Source: Haemonchus contortus | Lineage: Eukaryota > Nematoda > Chromadorea > Rhabditida > Trichostrongylidae | Direction: 5' to 3' | Assembly (NCBI GenBank): GCA_000469685.2 | Contig: LS997562.1 | Span: 8,446,007 to 8,510,006 of the forward strand | DNA length: 64,000 nucleotides | Part shown: positions 13,201 through 23,910 of the stretch, one piece after another | How the letters are laid out: each line of letters begins with the position of its first letter | Numbering within the stretch: position 1 is the first letter of the stretch | Program-made: the position numbers and the translations under genes | The notes under the pieces: model-generated | What the model was told of the DNA's origin: nothing | The model's database searches: none | The model's input: the letters and a program-made list of their open reading frames with translations, nothing else

Positions 13201-16200
13201 CCACTACACCACTGACTGTTAAGGTTCGACGCGATCCCCTTTTCTAAGCCTATAAAGTCGTAAACACACGTGCGATACCTAATCTGGTGAGTTTTCGTGT
13301 CATAAACAGAAACTACAAAGGACAAATTTTTCTGAATTTTCGACGTTAATCGATCCTGTTTCTGGGATGCGCGCCGCATCTGATTTTTATTCAGAATCGT
13401 ATGTAGGAGCATTTGAATGTGTATGTCGGCTACACCATAACTAACTGGCATGGCCAGTTGATATACATATCAGTGCATCTACCTCCCAGACGAGTTTGCT
13501 ACCAACTAACCGACTCCCTAGGAGTGGGAAACCTGGTTGACATCGGCGGGTATCTGTGCGAGAACCGATCTCCGGACGATGCGTGTAATAATACGTCTGT
13601 GTGGTACTTGGCAGTGCATCACCTCCTCCCTGTCCTATTCCAAAGAATAAATCCTTCAGAAAAACTCAGCAGCAACCAACAACGCCCTCCTAGTTTTCTT
13701 CCAATTATAAATCGGAACTCCTTCCTCTGACAAGGACTTTGATTCCAAAAGTCCCACTCAAAATGGTTGAAAAGTTTTGAATCGACAAGGGGGGATTGAT
13801 ATGTTTGATAAATTTTCAAAAGGGCGAATGAATAGGCATGGAAAAGGCTAACATGGGCACAGAGAACACCCATTGGACCACGTGACAAACGGGAATTGGG
13901 AAATATTTATTCTCAGTGAAAAACAAGTAGGCGTAGCAAAGTGCTGGGCAAGCCACACCGTCAAATACGTCCGTTTGGTGTCCTTTCCTTTGTCTTTGCT
14001 AGCCGAATCAATTCCCGCTGCGTTGGCTTCTTGGAATTGGAACTATTCAGAATTTTCACAGCCAAAGAACTCTCACACAAGATTGATGCATATAAGTTGT
14101 CGAGAAATATGAAAAGAACATTTGATGAAGTCCATGGGTAAGACCCAATTCTCTCGCGAAACACAAGGGTTTTTGAAAATATACTGGGCATGAATTTGGA
14201 AAAACCTCATTGCGAGGGCCAATCGATGTCAACGACACAATCCGCGTTGGAGACGGTTTTGCAGATTGCGCTTGAGGGAGGAGGGAGGGAAGGGAACATC
14301 CGAGTTAGGGAGTCCATGTGAGGTATTGAAGCGCCGAAAACGGTACCGAAAAAAAAGCGTAGAAACCTAGGGCTCATCTTAATCACCGTTACCCTCAAAA
14401 TGGCCTTCAAGGGAATGTGAGAATGGAGGAGGAGAGCCTAACAGTACGTCACTTGCCAGTTCACCATCTTCACCCACATGCACCACTGCATGAAAAAAAA
14501 AATTTTAAGAAGTATCTAGAATGGTAATTCCTGGACAGTCGATATCTGGCATGGATCGAAGGCAACGATAAAAATTGTTCCTGAGATTTCTCCTAGAATG
14601 AAAACTGTATCCGTATGCCATATGTGGCACTGTCAGATCGGCAAACGGCCTAAACAGGGCGTTAAAAGGGTTCAGATATTGTCGGCCGGATGTTACACCC
14701 AAAGCGACGAGTCTGTCTTCGATTGTGAGAGGTGACCCTGGTTGTTTGGTTTTTGATCTTGTTCTTCTTTATTTTCAACCCCTCAACTGACCGTCTGCCG
14801 CCCTCCTCCCCCTAGCACTGCCTCGTGGCACGCCGGCCGGCGGACTATGAAAGCAGCCATCCATTTCAAAATTGATGATAGAAAGCGATCATTATTGATT
14901 GATTACCTACCCTATCCATCAATCATTGCAAGTATTATTACCGTAGCGTAAGCAATCGAGAGCTTATGCTCGCAAAAGCACTTGTGAAAATTTGAAAATA
15001 CTACCGAATAGCGCCGCAACCAAAAATAGGTTGGCCCCTTAATCAACTTCGGTAAAAGTAAAGAAATAGCGGTAAAAGGGTAGTAACCCAATTTCGAAGA
15101 ATTTCATAACAAAAACTAGGAGACTACTCAGCAGTTCCGTACACAATAACGAATGATGCGTTAGTGAAAAGGAAATAGAGAAAAACACGCCCTCTAAGGG
15201 TAAACTAACAAGGGAAGGGTCCCAAGTCGAATTGGCCATTTGAAATGAGACCTGTACTGCTAGACGTATTTTTTATGCTGATTTCAAATCTGCATTCAAA
15301 ATCTGCCAAACGATTCTCTAAACGAATGGAGATGGTCTCCGGAGAGCGTTCAACAGGGGAAAGCACAAAAGCCATGGTCGCCGGCAGCCAAGAAGTGGCA
15401 GCTTGGAGTGGAAGTAAGCGTGACGCTTCACAGGCACGGGACCGAGGATCGAGATTGATGGGTGGTGGCGTTTTTGCATCTTGCAGGACTTTTTCCTCCA
15501 GGTTGGAAAAATCTTTTTATGTTAGTTTTATCGCCTTCAGCGACTTTTTAGTTACTAGATGCGGGTCACTTCGACTTGGGATCCTTCCCTTGTAAGAACT
15601 ATAATACTTATCATATGAAGTACTAAAAGCTAGTATAGGCGCCTTTTCCTCATCACTGCCAGGAAAAGAATTCCTTACTTCCATCGAGAGATGACTAAAG
15701 GATGGGGAATCTAGAAAGCACTGAAGCCATGCAAAAGTACAAAGTTTATCAGCCCATTCTGCTAAACGACCTCATCACTCTCCAACTCCTATCAAAAGTG
15801 TGGTCAAAGGATCCAGACAAAATAAAACGCCAAAGAAACTGCTCTGATGACCTGAGCGCACTACTTGTACAGCCAATAACTGTAAAAATCATCTTGGATT
15901 AGTTTTACAACTATGTCAGAATCTTATCCTTCAAGTTGATAATTCTCCTCTATGTAATACCGTAATCTCCAAAAATGATCGCTCACCCGTTGCCATCTCG
16001 CAAACCAGCACATTGTGCTCTTCTCCAATGCGTTCCGGGGTATACCTACTGTACTCTCTGAACAACGCTGACATGGCCGCAGTTCGACGTCGGGCCTCTA
16101 CCGTATCAATCTGAAAAGCCTGACAGTAGTAATGACACAAAAAGGGAATTGTATGATGCTTCGAGCCACTGACTGGCATTCCCTTTGAATCACACCTCAG

Positions 16201-19200
16201 CCATTAAATGCTGTATGTAGAGCTTTTAAAATTTAGTATGAGCAGCAAGGTGAAAAAAGAGCTAGATTCCGGGCCAAAATTCACCCATTCAATTTAACCA
16301 GGCCTTTCACCTACATCTGTACTTGGGATCAGTACCTGTCTAACTACTCAAGATGTTAAAAAAAAACAAAAATAAAAGGGAAGTCGAATGGCTCCACAAG
16401 TGCAAACATTGTATGGACTATTCACGCAATTTGAAGCCTTCATGATTCCGGATTTGGATTAAATTCGTGGCGCACCCTGATGACTTCTCACCTCATTCTT
16501 AATCTACCCGTTCAGGATGGTAAAACCTCAAATCCATAACTCAATAACCATGAATTTCAGCGAATTCGATAAAAATATTTTGGATTTGTGTATGTGTATG
16601 TGTATGTGATATGTTTGAAGTTCCCAGACAACACATCATCGTCTGGGAACTTCAAACATAACCCACGCAAAGCGTGACCGCCTCGGAAATGGAACTCCAT
16701 TCAGGCACACTTTTTGGATGAGGATTGCGAAAACGAATCAATGCAGATGGAAATTCTAGAATGTTCCCTATGAAAAAGTATGAAATCCGCCCCCATACAT
16801 TCAGGAAATCCTTCACTTTCCCATCATAAAGGCTTATTTTACGAAACTACGCACTATCGAAACCAATCAAATCTTCGTCATTATTCAGATTAGACGTAGG
16901 AGGTTTACCAAAAGAATTCATTTTCGGCTACCTTCACGAAATCAAGATTAAGGTGGGGCCTTTCTCCTCGAGTGTTGCTGTCACAGGCTTACCGATGAGG
17001 CAGTCTAACTTTTACTGGGCATAAATGATTTGACTAAGAAAAACAACCCCTGGGTTCTACATTGAGAGCAGTTTGCGGATAAATAAAGTGGAGGAAAATC
17101 TGCTGTGAATCAGAACTTGACATCGATAATCAAAATGGATACCATGTTCCCACTCAGCACAACAGATTTTCCTTCTGAGGTAATCTCCAGCAGGAACCCT
17201 GTCATAATCCTTTCAGCAGGGTCGTAACCCGAAAAGGCTGATTTTCCTCCAAACAGCAGCCTCTGATTGTCATGGGACTACTTAGAGAATACATTAACAG
17301 TAACTACGCATGGCGCAACCAGTCAATGTAACGGATCTCTCCTGTACCTTACAAATAGTGCAACAGTATGTCATCTCGCACAATGTGAGACCAGATAGAA
17401 ACGATGTAGAGTGGAGGGAAAGGGGAGAGGAAAGCGAGCGAGAAGTCAATGATCGAAAAGAAAGTCCAATCTATTGAAACCGGTTGGTATTTTTCAAGGA
17501 TGTAACTGGTATAAGCAATAGTTAAGAAAAACTCCATAAGAAGTTTGTTTTCAATCCTTCTCTCAGGATTTTTGAGCTTAAGCTTCCAGCAAAACAACCA
17601 ACGCAATTTTTCGAATCAGACTGGTGTGTTCAACTACCCAAACGAATCCCCTTCACAGATAGTGTCAAAAATTCAAGCGAGCCTTATCCTAATTCGGGCC
17701 ATAGCGCCAGGCTGTCATCTGAATAATGAGATCGCCGAACTCGTTTATCACCTTTTTCATTCGAGCCGCTGGCGTACCAGAACGCGGATAGAACTGATTA
17801 ATGAAGAGTGACGGGAATTGGTAGTCACGGACAAGTTGCATGCTTTCTTCGAAATCCTCTTCAGTCTCCGTTGGAAATGCACAAATCATATCCGTCGCTA
17901 TGTAAATGTTCGGCACCCTGAAAAAAGTCCAGTCAGTCTATATTTTCTCATCTTTTCGCAAAATAAAATTATCTTTTCGCCATGTCATAAGCTCCGTACG
18001 ATCACCCTTTTATAAATAGCTGAAAATAAGCAGCGAAAAAAAATTACCGATAAAAGATGGGCCATTTTTGCCGGTCGATGAAGCCTGATATCCATTCACT
18101 CGCTAGTCTTCGATATGATGATTAATTTACTTATATAGCCCGAACGCGACTGCAAACTTTGTGCACTCGTCTTGCGACCTTTACGCGCGCGATGTGTAAC
18201 GCGGAAAAACGCTAAAAATTTGACGTTCCGCGCGAAAAATTCGCGTTCTGACCTAATTACACATCGTTGGATGCCCAACCTTTCTTCTCTGATTTATTAT
18301 AAAATTTACATGAAATTTTTTTAAACTGGCCACCAAAATCAACTCACTTCTTTAACATGAAATCCATTATCATTTTGAAGTGATCGCTTGAGTATTCACG
18401 CTTCATATCACGCAATACAGCATCGCTACCCGACTGTACAGGAATGTGAAGAAATGAATAGACACGTGGATGATTCAGGACAGCGGCAATCTCCTACAAA
18501 TACATTTCTACATCATCCATGACGAAGTCCCGGAACTGTTAATAGAAAATCAAATCACATACAGAAGAAAAACGAAAACATAATGCTAAATCTGCGCAAC
18601 ATACTCACTTCTAAATAGTCGAGTATGTAAGGTGGATTGGTCATTCCTAGCCTCATCATACATCCATCAGGAATTACTTTTACCAATTCATTTAAGAGAT
18701 CAGGAAGCACCTTAAACAGAATGGCCGTTAAAATCATAAAAGTACAAATTACCAATGGAAAAGTCACTATAGAGCTCGTTTCGCCCCTGATTAGTGCTGT
18801 AACGGCCATCCCATAAGAAACGTTTAAGGGGCCTTCCCGAAAGACTTCTGACCTTATAAGACTATGAATCAAAGTATTATAGAACATTCAGAAATCAACT
18901 TCAGTGGCTTCTAGAAATTATCGAAAGTCTGAAAAAATGTATTTGGGTACATGAACAAAAATTATGTCAGGATGAACCCTTGGGCAGAACAACGTACCGG
19001 GTAGGAGCGCCAAAGAGGATCGTAGTATTTGCCAAGAGACCCAGTTTTCCACACTCTTCATTGTCCTATTCTTTTCTTTCACTACCTACTAGTCGACGTA
19101 TGATTTCGGTACTCTACACATCTCCTAGATTGCTGCAAGTCTTCCAGGAACGAGCACGCGCTCCGGGCCACTATTTCTTCTCATCTCGCGACGAATGTTG

Positions 19201-22200
19201 CAGAACATGGACTCGACAGAAATTGCATAAGTCATATGGAAGCGGCTAGCGTTTTTTCATTTCGGGTATCTCCGATACTCTCGGTCTCGATATTCACTTG
19301 CGCTGAATCGAATTCGGGGGCCGGACTATGAATAAGATGGCTGTATTCTAGATTTCTATCAAGTCAGAGATTTCCGGAATGCCTCTTTTAAATTTGTACC
19401 CTGTCTAAAATGCTTGCGAACTTCACCGAAGACGTTGTTGATTAGTCAAACGGGTTACTCAAATGGGTTATCCTACTTACTATAAAGCGCTTAGTCTGTC
19501 CGTCTGTCTGTATGTCTGTCACGAAATTCCTTAGCTCCTTTAGATCTGCCTGGAGAGACCGGGTCAAGTGTGGGATGGGTGGGCCAGGTCTCGAGAAGTA
19601 TAAAACACACATCAGCTTGGCGGAGCCCCGCCCACAATGGGTGTGGCGTGCATCGAAATGAACTGTACTGGGGACCATGATTTCAAATTCAGTCACAAGA
19701 CGACTTCAAAACTGGGGTGTGAGGGTGGCTAGAGGTGTGCATTGGTAAGTTAGATCCAACTGGGGAGATCCACCCCTCGACGGGCGGGGCGTTCTCCAAA
19801 AATGCAATGCTTTATGAAAACATTTATAACTCGGTTTGGAGAAAGCCAACAGAGTAGGAAAAAGTTGATTTGGGAGAAACGTTGTCGAAGGTGTCTTCCG
19901 CATAAATGACGTCAGCGGAGGCCCGCCCACAATGGGCGGAGCGTGCCTCGAAGCTCACATCCCTTCTTACATTTATATACGAAAATCCATAATTCCGGTT
20001 CCCATGGACGTAGAGAGTTCAAATTTGGTAGAAGCACAGGCGTCATGGAGGCAAAACTCATGGTGGGTGGCAGAACCAGACTCCGCCCACAAGGGGCGGG
20101 CTTTGTGCGGAAATTCATAACTCCCGTCCCCATGGACCGAGAAAGTTCAAACTCGGTAGGAGTACAGGCGACTGGATGGGAACACCTATGGTGGGTGGCA
20201 ACACCAGACTCCGCCCACAAGGGGCGGGATTTGGGTGAAAATTCACAATTCTGTCCCAATGGACCTAGAAAGTTCAAACTTGGTAGGAGTACAGAAACCG
20301 CGATGGGGAAACTTATGGTGGGTGGTAGGACCAGACTCCGCCCACAAGGGGCGGGGTTTGTGCAAAAACTCATAACTCCTGTCCCCATAGACCTAGAGAG
20401 TTCAAACGTTGTAGGAGTACAGGCGACAGGATGGGAATACCTATAGTAGGTAGCAAGACCGGACTCCGCCCACAATGGGCGGGGTTTTGGCGAAAATTCA
20501 TAACTCACGTCTTCATGGACCTAGAAAGTTCAAATTTGGTGGGGGTACAGGCGCCATGGTGGCAAAACTTATGGTGGGTGGCAGGACCAGACTCCGCCCA
20601 CAGGAGGCGAGGTTTGAGCGGAAACTCATAAATCCGATCAAGGTCTATAATGAAAATCAGCTCATGCGGCTCCGTCTCTCATGGCTAGAGCCCCTAGCGC
20701 GCGCGAGAGCGTGCGTAGCCGCCTGGTTCTTGAAGAACGATAAAAAGCCCTTTCGGTGGATTTTAATCGGAAGAGCTACAAAATTCAAAAAAAGTTTTGT
20801 CTACTCTTCTATGTGGTGATGCACACTATAAAGAGTACATTTTCCATCCTTTTCCAGCTTTTAATACCGTTCCAATGAGCATGTAGGAATATGACCTCTG
20901 AACAGTTCCAAAAAGCTAGAGCCACAAAACTTGACACAGAATGTATTAAGTTCGGAGAGGAAATATAAGTTAAAACTTACCATTCCAATATCTCGCCCCC
21001 ACGCCCCTAAATCCTCTGAGGTCAGCCACAATTCTTTGACGCCATCCCTTTCGAATGCTGTGCGAGCCTAAATCAAAATAAAGGTCAGATAGCACGAAAA
21101 AGGGACTTGGCGGAGAAATAACTCGGACAAAAAAACAAGTGCTCATGAAAAAGTGGTGCTTTCGACTTCTGCCTAACTGTCTAATAACCGAACCTAATGA
21201 CCACAAACGCTGGAAACAATCAAGAACAAACATTTTACTGATAACATGAATGAAATCACTAAAAACGATAATCACGGTTTCAGAGAAAAAGGAACCTGTT
21301 CAACTAGCTCCTCTAGAGGATAACTTTTCAAATCTCCTCTCGCCATTTTTGTCTTACAGTAGGTACAGTGATTTAGGCAACCGGTGTTTATCGCCAGAAC
21401 CTTAATTCAGATCATTCATCAGTAAGACTTGCAAGATTCTTGAACCAGTTATGAAACTGCTTTGAGGAACGGTAGCAAACCTCAACAAGCTCATTTTTTC
21501 GCATCTTCGGTAATGATAATCCTGCATCTGGACGCTTCCGACTTAGAAGCCGCACTGAAACTCTTGACCATAACCATAGGATTTGGAGTTAAGATTATAA
21601 GAGCTATCTATTGATTCATTCGGACCTGTGTTTCCCTTAAGCGTCTCCTCAACCACCTCCACTATCCGGTCGATTTGTTTGACGCCAACGATGGAGACAT
21701 TTTTCAACCATGGCTCATCTGGCGCCGCCTGCAAAAAACCATTAGATGTGAGGGTAGTGGTTTGTTTTACTTGCAGAAGAGGCGTCTTAAACAGAAAAAG
21801 CGGACGTCCAACACTGTTCTTTTGGCTTCCTCGAAATGTATGATTCCAGAACGTCCCCACAATGTGGTCGCGCTAGACCTCTTAAAAGTTGAAGAAGGAA
21901 TTAGAGAAGATGAAAAACAAATGAGTGATAGGATTTGGATTAAAAAAGTCTGCCGTTTACCACAACCTATAGGAACATCGTTGCTAAGCGGAAGCGTTTA
22001 GGCCCATTTAGCCACCAATACATAATAAATAACCAAGTTTACCGCTGAATAAAGCAAGAATTTATGTTACACAGTCACATGCTAAAAACAATGCGGTAGA
22101 AATAGAACAATAATGAGGTCATAACATGCGTCAAGGGCCATATGATTGACTATCAAAACACTCATTCATGCATTCAATCGCTAGCAATAACATCGATAAC

Positions 22201-23895
22201 CCATAGGAAACCAGCGGCGCGAACGAGGTCGCCGAACGTCATTGCAGCTATCATCTGTTTTAACACTTTCCGATGCAAAACACATGAAAGCGGCAGCAAT
22301 GTAATGTTTTCCCATTTTGCAAATTTAGGGATCGGAGCGGGTGAAAAGAGGGGAACTACTTACATTCAGAGATTGTAAATAAAACGACTATAGACACTTC
22401 AGAACGATGGTTACCCTTTGGTAGAATTCTAAATGAACCAATAACCTGTAATTTATGTCCGCTGCACAGAAGAGTGTGAGGCTACCGAGATAATACAAAT
22501 TTGAGATCAAAAAATGATGAGAAAATCCGCTTCAGAGCAGGGAAAGGCGTTAAACGTCCCTTAACAAGTCTGTTACTATCGTGACAAGCACTAATGGCTA
22601 AAGTATCGGAGTGAAAGGGTGATAACTAACAAATCAGTCACTGATCCAAGTTATAATCCACATAAGAAAGGAATGATATGTTCGAAATCTATGAAGCATC
22701 GCATAGAACAATGAGAATTTGCATTGTAACCTTTCAAACTAAAATGGTAAACTGGTCCCTTCTCATGCAGCAAACATCAGCGCAGAATTAGCAAGTAAGC
22801 AAATGAATATGGAGAGATCACTCAAAATGATTATGCGTAAACTCCTTGAAAAGAGCACCTCCTATAGAGCCGAATGCTCAGGCGGTGGAAGTGGAAGCAT
22901 AATTGAAAATGTGAAAAGAATTCATCCAAACAACACAAGGAATATCCTACTGATACCTCCTTTCCATTTGCTGGCTACGACGCACAAAAAGGCATAAATA
23001 GAAAAAACAGGAAAACTTGAAGGTAGCGAATGACTTACCTGAGATACGCACCCTGCCATTACGACAAGTTTGCCTTGTTTCTGTCCCTCTTCCAAAAGAT
23101 TACTCGCTTGCGTTTCCGATGGAGTTTTAACAGTGCAACTGTTTAAAATCCAGATTTTTGCATCGGATGACTTCTTAACAATCGGGTACCCTGCCTGTAA
23201 TCGCGAAAAGTGACACTCATTAGATTGATTACTGACAATAAGTGAACCACAATCTTTTCTGCAAAAGGCTGAAAATGTTAAAGAGGCAAAGGATAGGAGG
23301 CCTTGCCTTCGCTAGTATTCCAGCCATATATTCACTGTCACTGGCATTGTGTGAGCAGCCCCATGTCTTTACCCATACAGGCGTCACACCGGGTACGAAG
23401 GAATCCATTTGACCAATATCTGCAGCATCTCGTTTCGACCTAATATTTTCAAATATGTTTAAACGGTGACCAAACTGCGACCTTCACTAAGAATTCACAA
23501 TTCTTTACTGATGAGAAAGTCTGATCTCTTGAGCATCGATTTCTCCGAAAAATGATGAATTTTCTTTTTTTTTGGTTCCAGCTCTGTCAACAACTTTTTT
23601 GAAACATAAAAAATGACCACTCTTGAAATCGACTGGGAGTGTCGTGGGAATGTCTGGTACTTCTTGAAGAAAATGTTCAAGAAGTCACACTTTACGAGGG
23701 ACCTGTTTCCAAGAAGCCCACCTTCACCTTCAGACCTACAGTTACACAACTTTACTTTTTTGACCCAGCAAAACTTTTTTCAGGATTTCTTTCAAGGGAG
23801 TTTGAAAAGCCTCACCTGATTTTTATTTGAATTTCGTCCAATTTTCGAGCAGTGCTTGCGTTACGTATATCGAAGCCATCTTCGATATCTGCCAT
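7245..23895 (-). CDS. cdkal1: Threonylcarbamoyladenosine tRNA methylthiotransferase, CDKAL1 type (complete, 12 exons)
   Basis: CDKAL1 enzymes convert t6A37 to ms2t6A37 in tRNA-Lys(UUU), supporting accurate decoding; animal forms are tail-anchored in the ER. Exons, in transcript order: 23895-23816, 23439-23307, 23194-23039, 21728-21626, 21554-21481, 21400-21296, 21067-20981, 18710-18609, 18493-18348, 17917-17752, 16110-15987, 7591-7245. All phases agree, giving 540 residues (human about 579). The N-terminal methylthiotransferase domain has its three cluster cysteines at about 55 (KTWGC), 91 (LNSC) and 120 (AGC). The radical SAM motif GCLNHCTYC supplies C190, C194 and C197. Further landmarks are [27 protein letters not shown] and [21 protein letters not shown]-like domain spans exons 11-12 and a hydrophobic tail anchor covers about 517-540. 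Intron 2 starts with a GC donor (AG/GCAAGG). The ATG lies 3 bases after a TTTTAG acceptor. Confidence 0.95.
9541..9830 (+). repeat. tRNA-derived SINE, copy 1
   Basis: The head resembles a tRNA: TGGTGTAGTGG fits an RNA polymerase III A box, but the B box is decayed in this copy. The body carries the family landmarks GACTCGCCTGGGAGGA and CCGCAAGTCATTGTATAG, and the tail ends near GACTTTATCC. It lies in the long last intron of cdkal1, antisense to that gene. Confidence 0.75.
10230..10515 (-). repeat. tRNA-derived SINE, copy 2 (best-preserved promoter)
   Basis: Read on the minus strand, the head has TGGTGTAGTGGTAAGTG (A box, about 10488-10504) and GGGTTCGAATC (B box, about 10451-10461), the spacing of a tRNA gene. 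A body of about 200 bp shared with the other five copies follows. The anticodon-arm region does not look like a functional tRNA, so I call this a SINE and not a tRNA gene. Confidence 0.8.
11080..11240 (-). repeat. tRNA-derived SINE, copy 3 (truncated)
   Basis: Only the distal body is present: the TTCCATTCAGAATCGCAGTGG and GCAACCAGTCAATGTACAAG type segments match the other copies, but the tRNA-like head is missing. This is the pattern of a 5'-truncated copy. Confidence 0.6.
11452..11740 (+). repeat. tRNA-derived SINE, copy 4
   Basis: The head reads GGAGGTGGTGCAGGGGCAAC and the B box is partly kept (GGATTCAAGCC). The body and the GACTTTATCC tail match copies 1 and 5. It is an old copy with many substitutions. 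Confidence 0.7.
12930..13215 (-). repeat. tRNA-derived SINE, copy 5
   Basis: On the minus strand the head has GTGGTGTAGTGGCAGGTGG and the B box GGGTTCGAATA. The 3' end reads through to GACTTTATCC, so this copy is close to full length (about 285 bp). Confidence 0.75.
13355..13640 (-). repeat. tRNA-derived SINE, copy 6 (divergent)
   Basis: It is the most diverged of the near full-length copies. The body landmarks (CAGACGAGTTTG, GGCCAGTTGATATACATATC) and the overall order match copy 5, but the B box is degraded. It lies about 140 bp from copy 5 in the same orientation. Confidence 0.6.
16587..16609. repeat. TATGTG microsatellite
   Basis: Short run of GTGTAT/TATGTG units directly before the hairpin at 16610-16660. 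Confidence 0.7.
16610..16660. repeat. Perfect 20-bp inverted repeat (hairpin)
   Basis: The arms at 16610-16629 and 16641-16660 are exact reverse complements, with core sequence GAAGTTCCCAGAC in the first arm, separated by an 11-base loop. It lies in the long cdkal1 intron, directly after a TATGTG microsatellite. It could be the end of a small foldback element or a cruciform-forming site. I see no longer arms and no clear target duplication. Confidence 0.8.
19495..19521. repeat. Short CTGT-type simple repeat
   Basis: A run of TCTG/TCCG units (CTGTCCGTCTGTCTGTATG) lies about 400 bp before the 128-bp tandem array, in the same cdkal1 intron. Confidence 0.6.
19921..20640. repeat. Tandem array, about 128-bp period, each unit with a GC-rich palindrome
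   Basis: The motif CTCCGCCCACAAGGGGCGGG recurs with its CCGCCC block starting near 20083, 20211, 20338, 20466 and 20594, so spacing is 127-128 bp. A more diverged unit begins near 19925, and similar isolated motifs lie near 19629. Each motif can fold with CCGCCC pairing to GGGCGG. The rest of the unit contains segments like GAAAGTTCAAACTCGGTAGG. Long open frames cross the array on both strands (167 and 198 codons), but they only reflect the repeat and I do not call them genes. It lies in intron 7 of cdkal1. Confidence 0.9.
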
Positions 23896-23910
23896 GACCT
23901 AAAATGTTCT
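23896..23910 (-). promoter_or_regulatory. Probable spliced-leader acceptor of cdkal1
   Basis: On the minus strand ACATTTTAG ends 3 bases before the cdkal1 ATG, with no upstream exon visible. A naked acceptor this close to a start codon is typical of nematode trans-splicing. Confidence 0.5.

Noticed and set aside
19912..20508. 198-codon minus-strand and 167-codon plus-strand frames
   Set aside because: Both are internally repetitive translations of the 128-bp tandem array, whose unit length keeps frames open by chance.
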